Counted from the first letter of the stretch, positions 16,600 through 26,955 are shown. The stretch is DNA of 64,000 nucleotides from Lentzea tibetensis (GCF_007845675.1 NZ_VOBR01000002.1:124001-188000); one strand, 5' to 3'. Numbers and translations are program-made. The notes: generated by a model not told the origin, from the letters alone.

Positions 16600-19500
16600 G
16601 TGAAGATGCTGTCCGACCGCGAGCTCGTGCTCGGTGTTGGTCCATTCGGCGCGCCGAACGCGGCCCTGGTGGTCGCGGTCGAGCGCGCCGGTGGACTGGG
16701 TGTGCTGGATCTCGGCCTCGACCCCGGCCGGGCGCGGGCCGGGGTCGACCACGTCGTCCGGCGGCTGGAACGCGCGTTCGGCGTGCGCATGGCGGCACCG
16801 TGTCCGGTGTCGCTCCCGGCCGCCGTCGACACCGTGCTGCTCGACCTCGAGCAGTACCGCCCGCAACGCTCTGAGCTGGGCGATCGACGCATCCTGGTCG
16901 AGGTGACCTCGATCGACGAGGCCGTCGACGCCCTCGCGTACGGCGCGCACGGGTTGATCGCCAAGGGCGCCGAGTCGGGTGGCCGGGTCGGGACGTCGTC
17001 GGCCTTCGTGTTGCTCCAGCAGCTGCTCGACGTGGTCGAGCTGCCCGTGTGGGTGGCCGGTGGCATCGGGCCCGACACCGCCGCCGCGGCGGTCGCGGGC
17101 GGTGCGGCGGGTGTGGTGCTCGACAGCCAGCTGGCGCTCGTGCGCGAGGCGCGAAAACATATTTCCCGTGAAATTGTCAACACTGTCACCGGGATGGACG
17201 GCGGTGAGACCGTCGTTGTCGGCGGTAAGCGGGTGCTTAGGCGAGACAATGCGGTGGCGATCGGACAAGAGGCTGCTTTCGCCGATTCACTGAAACGTTC
17301 GTTTGGGACCGCGGGCGGTGTTGTCCAGGCCATTCACGCCGCCATTCGGGGGAATCTGAAGATCGCCCGAACGCATCATTCCCTTCGTGTTGACGGCCCG
17401 TTGTGCCAGCGCGTCCCCGGCCTGCGGTACCCGATCGCACAGGGCCCGATGACCAGGGTCAGCGACCAGCCCGCGTTCGCCGCGGCGGTCGCGGAGGGTG
17501 GCGGGCTGCCGTTCCTCGCACTGGCCCTGATGGACGGTCAGCAGACGGCGAAGCTGCTCGACGACACCGCCCGGCTCCTCGGCGACCGGCCGTGGGGTGT
17601 GGGACTGCTCGGATTCGCGGACCCGGACGTGCAGGCCGCGCAGCTCGCCGCCGTGCACCGCACCAGGCCGCCGTACGCGATCGTCGCAGGTGGCACGCCA
17701 GCGCAGGCGAAAGCACTGGAGGACGCGGGAACCCAGGCGTTCCTGCACGTTCCGTCGCCCGCCCTGCTCGCGAGGTTCCTCGACGAGGGCGCGCGCAACT
17801 TCGTCTTCGAGGGCTCGGAGTGCGGCGGGCACATCGGTCCCCGGTCGAGCTTCACGTTGTGGCAGCAGCAGATCGACGTGCTGCGCGGCCGCGCGAAGGA
17901 CGTGGGCGTCCTGTTCGCCGGCGGCATCCACGACGAGCGCTCGGCGGCGATGGTGTCCGCGCTCAGCGCGCCGCTGGCCGCCGAGGGCGCCGCGATCGGC
18001 GTGCTCATGGGCACCGCGTACCTGTTCACCGAGGAGGCGGTGCGGCTCGGTGCGATCCAGCCGGTGTTCCAGGAGGTCGCGCTGGAGTGCGCGGACACCG
18101 CGCTGCTGGAGACCTCGCCCGGTCACAGCGTCCGGTGCGCCCGAACGTCCTATGTGGACACGTTCGAGACCGCACGCGCGGAGCTCGCGGACCTGCCGCG
18201 CCAGGAGAGCTGGGAACGGCTGGAGAAGCTGAACCTGGGCAGGCTGCGCATCGCCAGCCGCGGTCTGGTCCGCACCGGGGACGGTCTGGAGGCGGTCTCC
18301 GAGGAGACCCAGCGCGCGGACGGCATGTTCATGATCGGGCAGGTCGCGACGATGCGGTCGACACTCACCGACATCGCGACGCTGCACCGCGAGGTGACCA
18401 GCGGCGAGCTGCTGGAAGCCCGCTGCGCGCTGTTCGACGAGGACGTGCCCGCCGCAGAGCCGCTGGACGTCGCGATCATCGGGATGGCCGCGGTCATGCC
18501 CGGTGCGCGGGACGTCGCCGAGTACTGGTCGGGCGTGCTCAACGGCACCGACGCGGTCACCGAGGTGCCGCCGGACCGGTGGGACCCGGACCGCTACGGC
18601 AGCCCGTTCCGCTGGGGCGGTTTCCTGCCGCGCATCCCGTTCGACCCGCTGGCGTACGGCATCCCGCCCGCCTCGCTGACCTCGATCGAGCCGGCCCAGC
18701 TGCTGGCGCTGGAGGTGTCCGCGCAGGCACTCGCGGACGCCGGCTACCGGACGCGGGTGTTCGATCGGGCGCGCACCTCGGTGATCTTCGGCGCGGAGGC
18801 GGGCGCGGACCTGGCGAACGCCTACACGGTCCGCACCGCGCTGCCCGCGCTGTACGCGACACCACCCGAGGCGCTGAAGGAGTTCCTGCCCGCGCTCACC
18901 GAGGACTCGTTCCCCGGCGTGCTGGGCAACGTGATCGCCGGCCGCATCGCGAACCGGCTCGACCTCGGCGGCGCCAACTACACCGTTGACGCGGCGTGCG
19001 CGTCGTCGCTCGCCGCGCTGGACGTCGCGTGCAAGGAGCTGGTCGGCGGCACCAGCGACATGGTGCTGTGCGGCGCGGTCGACCTGCACAACAGCGCGCA
19101 CGACTACGAGATGTTCGCGTCCGTGCACGCGCTCTCGCCGTCCGGCCGGTGCGCCACCTTCGACTCGGCCGCCGACGGCATCACGCTCGGCGAGGGCGTC
19201 GCGTGCGTCGTGCTGAAGCGGCTGGCCGACGCCGAACGCGACGGCGACCGGATCTACGCGGTGATCAAGGGCATCGGCGCGTCCAGCGACGGCAAGTCGC
19301 TCGGACTGACGGCGCCGCGCGCGGACGGTCAGCGTCGCGCGCTCGACCGCGCCTACTCCTCGGCCGGACTGCTGATCACCGCCGTCGGCCTGGTCGAGGC
19401 GCACGGCACCGGCACGGTCGTGGGTGACCGAACCGAGCTGGCCGCGCTCACCGACGTGTTCACCGAGGCCGGTGCTGGCGCGGGCAGCTGCACGATCGGC

Positions 19501-22500
19501 TCGGTGAAGTCGCAGATCGGGCACACGAAGTGCGCGGCGGGCATGGCCGGACTGATCAAGGCCGCACTGTCGGTCCACAGTGGAGTGAAACCGGGCACGC
19601 TGCACGTCGAGGAGCCCAACGCGTTCTGGGACGCGGAGACCAGCCCGTTCACGTTCGGCGCGCGCACCTGGTCCGCGCCCGCGGGCGAACGGGTCGCCGG
19701 GGTGAGCGCGTTCGGCTTCGGCGGCACCAACTTCCACACCGTCCTGACCGGGTACGACGGCGCGGACGAGCCCGCTCACGGCCTCGCCGAGTGGCCCGCC
19801 GAGCTGTTCCTCTTCCGGGGCGACGATCGCGCGGCGGCACAACGCGCCGCCGCGGAGATCGCCCGCCTGGCCGCCGACGTGCGCACGCCCCTGCGCGCGT
19901 TGGCGGCCGCCTCGAGTGAGATCCCCTCAGCCGAATTCAGCGGGCCCGGCCGGCCTCGGGCGGATGCCGAACCGGGCCCGCTGGGTTCACCACCCGTGCG
20001 CGCGACGGCTGTCGTCGCGTCACGCGAAGAGCTGCTGAAGGCACTGGAGGACATCGCCGCCTGGCGGCCGTCGGACAAGGTCCGGCTGCGCGACGAGGCC
20101 GGCGAGGCGCCGCAGGTCGCGTTCCTCTACCCCGGCCAGGGCAGTCAGCGACCGGGCATGCTCTTCGACCTGTTCACCGCGTTCCCCCGGATGCAGGCCG
20201 CGCTGCGGCTGGCGGACGGCCGGTACGAGCACGTCATGTTCCCGCCCGCCGCGCTCACCCCGGCCGACGCCGAGCGCCAGCGCGCCGCGATCACCGACAC
20301 GCGGATGGCGCAGCCGACGCTCGGCATCGCCGGACTCGCCTGCACCCGGCTGCTGGCCGGCCTCGGCGTGCGGCCGGACATGGCCGGCGGCCACAGCTAC
20401 GGCGAACTGGTCGCGCTCGCGGCGGCCGGAGTGCTGGCACCGCAACAACTGCTCGAGCTCAGCGCCGCGCGCGCCGAGGCGATCGTCGGTGCCGTCGGCG
20501 ACGAGCCCGGCACGATGGCGGCGGTGTCGGCGACCCTGGATGAGGTCGAGCCGCTGCTGACCGGTGATGTCGTGGTGGCCAACCACAACTCGCCGAAGCA
20601 GGTCGTGATCTCCGGGCCGAGCGCCGCGGTCGAGGCCGCGATGGCCGAGCTGGTCGCCGCGGGCCTGTCCGTGCGGCGGATCCCCGTCGCGGCCGCGTTC
20701 CACAGCCCGCTCATGGCCGGTGCGCGCGAGCGGTTCGCGGACGTGCTCGCCACCCACGAGCTCGGCGAACCGAGCATCCCCGTCTGGTCCAATGTGGACG
20801 CGAAGCCGCACGCGGACGTCCGGCACGGGCTGGCCGAACAGCTGGCCGGGCGGGTGCGGTTCGTCGAGCAGGTCGAGTCGATGTACGCCGCTGGTGCGCG
20901 GGTGTTCGTCGAGGCCGGGCCCGGTGGCGTGCTGACGTCGTTCGTGCGCGCGACGCTGGGCGACCGGCCGCACACGGCCGTGCGGATCGACGACCGCGGC
21001 GTCGCCACGTTCCTCGACGCGCTGGCCCAGCTGGCGATCGCCGGTGTGCCGGTGGACGAGACCCCGCTCTTCGACGGACGCGCCGAGCCTGCGGTCGGCG
21101 TCCGGCCGAGCCCGAACTGGTACGTGGATGGAGGACTCGTGCGCGATGCCAACGGCGACGCACTGCCGGGCGGGCTGCGGCCGGCCACCGAGGCGCCCAC
21201 GCTGACCACCGGTGGCAACGCCAGCCGGGACTCCGTGGTGGAGAAGTTCCTCGACGGCATGCGGGACGCGGTCAGCGCGCAGCGCGACGTCCTGCTCAGC
21301 TATCTCGGCGGCGCCGTAACGGCGACGGCGCCGCCCGCCCCACCGTCACCTCGGCCAGCCGCGGCCGAGGTGACGGCGCCCGTGCCCGAGCCGGTCACCG
21401 AGGACATCGGCGCGATCGTGCTGCGGACCATCAGCGCCCGCACCGGTTACCCGCCCGAGATGCTCGAACCCGGACTCGACCTGGAAGCCGACCTGTCCGT
21501 CGACTCGATCAAGCGCACCGAGATCATCGGTGAGCTGGCCGCGGTGCTCGGCGTGAGCGGCGCGTCGGTCGACGAGCTGGCTCGCATCAAGACCATCGAG
21601 GGCATCGTCGGCTGGTTCGGCGCCACGCCGGCACCTGCCGGCCGGTTGGTCCGGCTCGTGCCCGAGGTCGTGGCGTGCGAGCCGGTCGAGCCCGCCGAGC
21701 TGGGCGACCGGACCGTGCTGATCATCGACGACAACGGCATCGGGCTCGAGCTCGCCGACCTCGTCGAGCGGCACGGCGGCACACCTCGCACCGAGCCGGC
21801 GTTCCCCGCTGATCTGTCCGGTGTGGACACCGTGGTGTGCCTCGGTGCCCGGCTGCCGCAGAGCTTCGACGACCTGAGGGCGTGCCTGCTCGGCGGAGTC
21901 AACGTGGTCGTCGTGACGACCGGCGGCGGCACGTTCGGCTTCGGTGAGACGCCGGACGAGCTGCCCGCCGACATCGGGCTGCACGGGTTCGTGCGCACCG
22001 CCGCACTCGAGTACCCGGACCTCGTGGTCCGCGCGGTCGACGTGAACCCCAAGGAGAGCCACCGGGTCATCGCGACCGCGTTGCTCGCCGAGTTGTGCAC
22101 GACCGACGGCCCGGTGGTCGTCGGGCACGCGGGCGGCAGGCGGCACACCATCTCGCTGCGTCCCGCCGACCTGGCGGACGCCAGGCTCGAGCTCGACGCG
22201 GACGCCGTCGTGCTGCTGACCGGCGGCGCCAAGGGCATCACGGCGCTGGCCGCGATCGCACTGGCCGAGTCGTCCGGCTGTCACATCGAGCTGATCGGCC
22301 GCACCGCCACGCCCACCGGACTCGAAGACCCGCGCACGGCGGCGGCTTCGGACGAGGCCGGCGTGCGGCGAGCGTTGATCGAGATGGGCGCGAAGGACCG
22401 GGACGCCGTGGCAGCCGACGCGCGGCGAATCCTCGCCGAGCGCGAGGTGCGGCAGAACCTGGACCGGCTCAGGGCATCCGCGTCCTCGGTGCGCTACCAC

Positions 22501-23007
22501 GAATGCGACGTCACGGACGCCGACGCCGTCGCCGCCGTGATCGCCGACATCACCGCGCGGTTCGGCAGGCTCGACGGTGTCGTCCACGGCGCCGGGGTGC
22601 TCGACGACCGGTTCATCGCGGACAAGACCGCCGAGTCGTTCGCCCGCGTCTACGACACGAAGGTCCTGGGTGCTCGCGCGCTGGCCGGAGCGTTGCCGTC
22701 GTTGAGCTTCCTGGTGCTGTTCGGCAGCGTCAGCGGGGTCGACGGCAACCGCGGCCAGGCCGACTACTCGGCCGCCAACGACGCGCTCGACCGGATGGCG
22801 CGGTTCTGGGCCACGCAGACAGATGCGCGGGTGGTGAGCGTCGACTGGGGTCCGTGGGCCGGTGCGGGCATGGTGTCGCCCGAGCTGGCGGCGGAGTACG
22901 CGCGGCGCGGTGTGCCGCTGATCGACCCGGAGGCCGGTGTCGCAGCGCTGCTGAAGGAGATCGCGGCAGGTCAGGACGTTCAGGTGATCTGCCGATGGGA
23001 GGAGTAG
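16600..23007 (+). CDS. PUFA-synthase-like type I PKS: NPD-NPD-KS-AT-ACP-KR
   Basis: A 2135-residue iterative-type polyketide/fatty acid synthase. Two nitronate-monooxygenase-like TIM-barrel modules come first (about 5-230 and 270-530; GSECGGHIGP at ~404), the flavin enoyl-reductase type of PUFA synthases. KS begins at ~623 with DAACASS (Cys800), EAHGTGT (His935) and a later GHTKCAAG. AT spans about 1170-1480 with PGQGSQ and GHSYGE (Ser1266). One ACP follows at about 1600-1680 with SVDSIKR (Ser1636), then a KR from ~1870 with TGGAKGI and YSAANDALDR. It needs the next gene for dehydration. GTG start with GAGGA upstream. Unlike classic PUFA synthases it has one ACP rather than a tandem array. 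It probably makes a long reduced acyl or polyene chain. Confidence 0.9.
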   Translation: MKMLSDRELVLGVGPFGAPNAALVVAVERAGGLGVLDLGLDPGRARAGVDHVVRRLERAFGVRMAAPCPVSLPAAVDTVLLDLEQYRPQRSELGDRRILVEVTSIDEAVDALAYGAHGLIAKGAESGGRVGTSSAFVLLQQLLDVVELPVWVAGGIGPDTAAAAVAGGAAGVVLDSQLALVREARKHISREIVNTVTGMDGGETVVVGGKRVLRRDNAVAIGQEAAFADSLKRSFGTAGGVVQAIHAAIRGNLKIARTHHSLRVDGPLCQRVPGLRYPIAQGPMTRVSDQPAFAAAVAEGGGLPFLALALMDGQQTAKLLDDTARLLGDRPWGVGLLGFADPDVQAAQLAAVHRTRPPYAIVAGGTPAQAKALEDAGTQAFLHVPSPALLARFLDEGARNFVFEGSECGGHIGPRSSFTLWQQQIDVLRGRAKDVGVLFAGGIHDERSAAMVSALSAPLAAEGAAIGVLMGTAYLFTEEAVRLGAIQPVFQEVALECADTALLETSPGHSVRCARTSYVDTFETARAELADLPRQESWERLEKLNLGRLRIASRGLVRTGDGLEAVSEETQRADGMFMIGQVATMRSTLTDIATLHREVTSGELLEARCALFDEDVPAAEPLDVAIIGMAAVMPGARDVAEYWSGVLNGTDAVTEVPPDRWDPDRYGSPFRWGGFLPRIPFDPLAYGIPPASLTSIEPAQLLALEVSAQALADAGYRTRVFDRARTSVIFGAEAGADLANAYTVRTALPALYATPPEALKEFLPALTEDSFPGVLGNVIAGRIANRLDLGGANYTVDAACASSLAALDVACKELVGGTSDMVLCGAVDLHNSAHDYEMFASVHALSPSGRCATFDSAADGITLGEGVACVVLKRLADAERDGDRIYAVIKGIGASSDGKSLGLTAPRADGQRRALDRAYSSAGLLITAVGLVEAHGTGTVVGDRTELAALTDVFTEAGAGAGSCTIGSVKSQIGHTKCAAGMAGLIKAALSVHSGVKPGTLHVEEPNAFWDAETSPFTFGARTWSAPAGERVAGVSAFGFGGTNFHTVLTGYDGADEPAHGLAEWPAELFLFRGDDRAAAQRAAAEIARLAADVRTPLRALAAASSEIPSAEFSGPGRPRADAEPGPLGSPPVRATAVVASREELLKALEDIAAWRPSDKVRLRDEAGEAPQVAFLYPGQGSQRPGMLFDLFTAFPRMQAALRLADGRYEHVMFPPAALTPADAERQRAAITDTRMAQPTLGIAGLACTRLLAGLGVRPDMAGGHSYGELVALAAAGVLAPQQLLELSAARAEAIVGAVGDEPGTMAAVSATLDEVEPLLTGDVVVANHNSPKQVVISGPSAAVEAAMAELVAAGLSVRRIPVAAAFHSPLMAGARERFADVLATHELGEPSIPVWSNVDAKPHADVRHGLAEQLAGRVRFVEQVESMYAAGARVFVEAGPGGVLTSFVRATLGDRPHTAVRIDDRGVATFLDALAQLAIAGVPVDETPLFDGRAEPAVGVRPSPNWYVDGGLVRDANGDALPGGLRPATEAPTLTTGGNASRDSVVEKFLDGMRDAVSAQRDVLLSYLGGAVTATAPPAPPSPRPAAAEVTAPVPEPVTEDIGAIVLRTISARTGYPPEMLEPGLDLEADLSVDSIKRTEIIGELAAVLGVSGASVDELARIKTIEGIVGWFGATPAPAGRLVRLVPEVVACEPVEPAELGDRTVLIIDDNGIGLELADLVERHGGTPRTEPAFPADLSGVDTVVCLGARLPQSFDDLRACLLGGVNVVVVTTGGGTFGFGETPDELPADIGLHGFVRTAALEYPDLVVRAVDVNPKESHRVIATALLAELCTTDGPVVVGHAGGRRHTISLRPADLADARLELDADAVVLLTGGAKGITALAAIALAESSGCHIELIGRTATPTGLEDPRTAAASDEAGVRRALIEMGAKDRDAVAADARRILAEREVRQNLDRLRASASSVRYHECDVTDADAVAAVIADITARFGRLDGVVHGAGVLDDRFIADKTAESFARVYDTKVLGARALAGALPSLSFLVLFGSVSGVDGNRGQADYSAANDALDRMARFWATQTDARVVSVDWGPWAGAGMVSPELAAEYARRGVPLIDPEAGVAALLKEIAAGQDVQVICRWEE

Positions 23008-26000
23008 ACGTCGCGATCGTCGGGATCGGCGCGGTCTTCCCCGGCGCTCCCGACGCGCCCGCGTTCTGGCGCAACATCGCGGGCGGTGTCGACGCGGTGA
23101 CGGCCGTGCCGGACGGCCGGTGGGGCACCACCTCCGGTGACCGCTTCTACTGCCGGCGCGGTGGTTTCGTCGACGAGCTGGCGACGTTCGACCCGATGGC
23201 GTTCGGCGTCATGCCGTCCACCGTGGACGTCGCGGAGCCGGACCAGCTGCTGGCGCTGAGCACCGCGGCCGAGGCGATCGCCGACGCCGGGGGAGAGGCC
23301 GCGCTGCCGGACCGCTCGCGCATCGGCGTGGTCGTCGGCCGCGGCGGCTACCTGACGCCCGGCTGCGCGCGGCTCGACCAACGCGTGGCGCTGGCCGACC
23401 AGGTCGTGACCGTGCTGCGCGACCTGTTCCCCGGCATGGCCGACCTCGACGCGGTGCGCGAGGCCGTGCAGGACAAGCTCGGGCCGGACCAGCCGGAGGC
23501 GTCGATCGGGCTGGTGCCCAACCTCGCCGCGTCCCGCATCGCCAACCGCTTCGACCTGCGCGGCACCGCCTACACCGTCGACGCGGCGTGTGCGTCGGGG
23601 CTCGTCGCGGTCGAGCACGCGGTGCGCGAGCTGGCGTCCGGCCGGGCCGACGCGATGCTCGCCGGTGCCGTCCACCTGTGCCACCACCCGACGTTGTGGA
23701 GCGTGTTCACGCAGCTCCGCGCATTGAGCCCGACCGAGCGGATCCGGCCGTTCGACCGCGACGCCGACGGCACGCTGCTGTCCGAGGGCGTCGGGATGGT
23801 GCTGCTGAAACGCCTGTCGGACACCGCCGACGACCGCGTGTACGCGGTGATCCGCGGGGTCGGGACGGCGAGCGACGGCCGTGCCACCAGCATGATGACG
23901 CCCAACCCGGACGGCCAGCTGCTCGCCGTGCACCGGGCGTGGCGCGAGGCCGGACTCGACCCGCTGGTCGACTCACCGGGCCTGGTCGAGGCGCACGGCA
24001 CCGCGACCCCCGCCGGTGACGCGGCCGAGCTCGGCACGATGATCAACGCGTTCGGCCGCTCGGGCGCGCCGATCGGCATCGGCACGGTCAAGTCCATGAT
24101 CGGCCACGCGATGCCGGCCGCCGGGATGGCCGGGCTGATCAAGGCCGCTTTGGCGTTGCACCACGGCATCTTGCCGCCCACCCTGCACATCGACGAACCG
24201 CACGAGGCCATCGCGGGCACCCGCTTCGAACCGGTGTGGGAGGCGCGCGAGTGGGACGGGCCGCGACGCGCGGTCGTCAACGCGTTCGGCTTCGGCGGCA
24301 TCAACGCGCACGTCGTGCTCGAAGCACCCCGGCACGCGGCCGCGATCTCCGTGCGCACACCGGTCATCACCTACTCCGCCGACTCGCTCGAGCAGCTCGC
24401 CGCGGACCTGCGCGCCGACCGGCAGTCGCAGGCGGACCGCGACTTCCGGCTCGTCATCGGCAACCCGGACGCCCGCAAGCGGGATCTCGCCGCACGAGTG
24501 GTCGCCCGCGGACGGCAGTGGACCGGGCGGCACGACATCTGGTTCGCGCCCGCGCCGATGATCACGACACCGGACCAGGTCGCGTTCCTGTTCCCCGGCT
24601 TCGAGCACCGCGGCACCGGTGAGCTCGCGGAGTCCGGTGACGTGCTCGACCACGCGTTGTCGTTGCTGCGCAACGGGAGGCAGGGCGCGCGCGAGCTGAC
24701 CGCGCTCGGCGTCACGCCGGGTGCGCTGGCGGGGCACAGCATGGGGGAGTGGACGGCGATGGTCGTCGCCGGGATCTACCCGACGATCGACGAGTTCGTG
24801 CGCGCCGTCGACCCGGCTTCGCTCGCGCTGGCGGACATCTCGTACGCCGCGCTCGGCTGCTCCGCGCTGGTCGCCCAGTCCGCGATGGACGGGGTGGCCG
24901 GTGTGTCGGTGAGCCACGACAACTGCCCGCACCAGTCGGTGATCTGCGGTCCCGCCGATCAGCTGGCGGTGGTGATCGACCGGTTGCACACGCGGGGTGT
25001 GCTCGCGCAGCTGATGCCGTTCCGCACCGGGTTCCACACGCCAGCGCTCGCGCCGCACCTGGACGGGGTGCGGGCGACGATGGACGCGCTGCCCGTGCAC
25101 GCGCCGCGCATCCCGGTCTGGTCGGCGACCTCGCTCGAACCGATGCCCGACGATCCGGGCGAGATCCGCTCGCTCGTGCTGCGGCACCTCGTGGAGCCGG
25201 TGCGGTTCCGGCCGTTGACCCAACGGTTGCACGAAGCGGGTTTCCGGGCGTTCGTGCAGGTCGGATCGGGCAGTCTGACCGGGTTCGTCGCGGACACCCT
25301 CGGCGAGCGTCCGCACCTGGCGGTGTCCGGGAGCGCGGACGTGATCGCGGCCGCGTTGTGGGCGTTCGGGCTGAAGCGCGGGACGCGGCGGAGGCTCTCG
25401 CTGGGCGTGCCCTCGGTGCGGCTCGACCCCATCGGTACCGCGCCCGTCGCCTCCGAGCTGCCGGACTCGCCGGTGAGCGCGCAGGTGAACGCGCTGCTGA
25501 GCCACACGAACGCGGTGGCGCGGGAGATCGCGTCGGCGCTCGTGCCGCCCGCGCCGCAGGAGATGGGGTTCACCCGCGAGTTCTCGTTGCACACCATGCC
25601 GGAGCTCGTCGACCACTCGGTGTTCCCGCAGCCGGGCGGCTGGCCGGACCTCGCGGACGGGTTCCCGATCGTGCCCGCGACCGGGCTGCTGGAGGTCTTC
25701 GCCGACGCGGCGATGCGGCTGACCGGCTCGGCGGTGCACGGGTTCGCGGACGTGCGCGCGAAGCGGTGGCTCGCGGTGCTGCCCGGCGTGGACGTGCGGA
25801 TCGCCGCGCGGGTCGACGGGCCCGGCCGGGTGCACGTGCGGGTCGGCGACTACGCCGAAGGCATCGTGCTGACCGCGCCGGTGTCGCGGGACGTGGTGCG
25901 CGAACCGTTGCGCGGTGTCCGGCCCGCGCCGGTGAACGCCACCGAGCTGTACGTGGACAACTGGATGTTCCACGGCCCCGCGTTCGCCGGAGTCACCAAG

Positions 26001-26678
26001 ATCTCCTCGTTGGCGGACAACGGGATCGCCGGTGTGCTCCAGCCGTTGCCCGCGCCCGGTGCGTTGCTGGACAGCGCCGGTCAGCTGATCGGGCACTGGA
26101 TGCAGGTGTCGCACACCGTCGACCAGACCGTGCTGCCGACCGGGATCGAGGAGATCTCGCTGCACGGCCCCGTTCCGACCGCTCCTGTGGCGTGCACCGC
26201 GTGGATCCGCACGGTGACGCCCACGGCGATGACGGCCGACGCCGACCTGACCGTGGACGGCGTGCTGTGGTGCCGCATCACCGGCTGGACCACGCGCCGG
26301 TTCACCACCGACGACCGGATCTGGGCGGTGAAGCTGCGTCCCGGCACCGAGATGCTGTCCGTCGCTTCGGCGGACGGGGTGCTGGTGCGCGAGAACTGGG
26401 TGGACAGCGCTACCCGCGACCTGATCATGCGCCGCTACCTCAACTCCGCTGAGCGTGCCCTGTACGAGGGCATGGACGTGCCCGCTCAGCGGAGCTGGCT
26501 GCTGCGCGCGATCGCCGCGAAGGACGCGGTGCGTTCGCACCTGTGGAGCCGGGGTGCGGGACCGATCTACCCCGCGGAGCTCACCGTCGCGGACGGCCGC
26601 GTGCGCGGCGCGTTCGCGATCCCGCCCGTGACCGTCACCGACGGGCCGGGACACGCACACGCACGAGTCGAAGGGTGA
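22995..26678 (+). CDS. Second PKS subunit: KS-AT-DH with PPTase-like C-terminus
   Basis: A 1227-residue protein. KS covers about 5-435 with DAACASG (Cys199), EAHGTAT and GHAMPAAG, so it looks catalytically competent. The AT-like region (about 530-800) has GHSMGEW and FHTP, but PGFEHRG replaces PGQGxQ, so transfer activity is doubtful. A double-hotdog DH region runs from about 860 to 1130, with His873 in DHSVFP, MFHGPAF and LLDSAGQ. The last ~80 residues (LNSAERALYEGM ... WLLRAIAAKDAVRSHLW) resemble the C-terminal part of Sfp-type phosphopantetheinyl transferases, as at the end of enediyne PKSs, but the upstream Asp motif is not seen. The ATG overlaps the first PKS gene by 13 bp, so the two are coupled. 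Confidence 0.88.
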   Translation: MGGVDVAIVGIGAVFPGAPDAPAFWRNIAGGVDAVTAVPDGRWGTTSGDRFYCRRGGFVDELATFDPMAFGVMPSTVDVAEPDQLLALSTAAEAIADAGGEAALPDRSRIGVVVGRGGYLTPGCARLDQRVALADQVVTVLRDLFPGMADLDAVREAVQDKLGPDQPEASIGLVPNLAASRIANRFDLRGTAYTVDAACASGLVAVEHAVRELASGRADAMLAGAVHLCHHPTLWSVFTQLRALSPTERIRPFDRDADGTLLSEGVGMVLLKRLSDTADDRVYAVIRGVGTASDGRATSMMTPNPDGQLLAVHRAWREAGLDPLVDSPGLVEAHGTATPAGDAAELGTMINAFGRSGAPIGIGTVKSMIGHAMPAAGMAGLIKAALALHHGILPPTLHIDEPHEAIAGTRFEPVWEAREWDGPRRAVVNAFGFGGINAHVVLEAPRHAAAISVRTPVITYSADSLEQLAADLRADRQSQADRDFRLVIGNPDARKRDLAARVVARGRQWTGRHDIWFAPAPMITTPDQVAFLFPGFEHRGTGELAESGDVLDHALSLLRNGRQGARELTALGVTPGALAGHSMGEWTAMVVAGIYPTIDEFVRAVDPASLALADISYAALGCSALVAQSAMDGVAGVSVSHDNCPHQSVICGPADQLAVVIDRLHTRGVLAQLMPFRTGFHTPALAPHLDGVRATMDALPVHAPRIPVWSATSLEPMPDDPGEIRSLVLRHLVEPVRFRPLTQRLHEAGFRAFVQVGSGSLTGFVADTLGERPHLAVSGSADVIAAALWAFGLKRGTRRRLSLGVPSVRLDPIGTAPVASELPDSPVSAQVNALLSHTNAVAREIASALVPPAPQEMGFTREFSLHTMPELVDHSVFPQPGGWPDLADGFPIVPATGLLEVFADAAMRLTGSAVHGFADVRAKRWLAVLPGVDVRIAARVDGPGRVHVRVGDYAEGIVLTAPVSRDVVREPLRGVRPAPVNATELYVDNWMFHGPAFAGVTKISSLADNGIAGVLQPLPAPGALLDSAGQLIGHWMQVSHTVDQTVLPTGIEEISLHGPVPTAPVACTAWIRTVTPTAMTADADLTVDGVLWCRITGWTTRRFTTDDRIWAVKLRPGTEMLSVASADGVLVRENWVDSATRDLIMRRYLNSAERALYEGMDVPAQRSWLLRAIAAKDAVRSHLWSRGAGPIYPAELTVADGRVRGAFAIPPVTVTDGPGHAHARVEG

Positions 26679-26685
26679 AACACCG

Positions 26686-26955
26686 ATGAGCGACGTCCTG
26701 ACGCGGCTCGCGCAGATCATCTCCGAGGTGGTCGGGCCGGACTTCCTGCTGGACGTGGAGATCACCAGGGAGACGACGTTCAGCGACGACCTCGGCCTGG
26801 AGAGCATCGAGTTCGTCGCACTGGCCGACAAGCTCCGCGCGCACTACGACGTCGACCTCGTCGGGTTCCTCGCGGACATGGACATCGACGAGATCATGGC
26901 GATGTCGGTCGGCCGGTTGGCCGACCACATCGAGATGGCAGCCGCCCGTGGCTGA
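26686..26955 (+). CDS. Stand-alone acyl carrier protein
   Basis: An 89-residue carrier protein. The phosphopantetheine site is Ser40 in DLGLESIEF, within a four-helix ACP pattern and an acidic composition. It lies 7 bp after the second PKS gene and overlaps the hydrolase gene by 8 bp. It supplements the single ACP embedded in the first PKS subunit and may carry the starter, the finished chain or an intermediate for hydrolysis or transfer (inference). Confidence 0.9.
   Translation: MSDVLTRLAQIISEVVGPDFLLDVEITRETTFSDDLGLESIEFVALADKLRAHYDVDLVGFLADMDIDEIMAMSVGRLADHIEMAAARG

Noticed and set aside
16600-26678. Enediyne PKS cluster
   Set aside because: KS-AT-ACP-KR and DH are split over two proteins with a second KS-AT, NPD reductases are present, and none of the enediyne accessory genes (E3/E4/E5/E10 type) is nearby.
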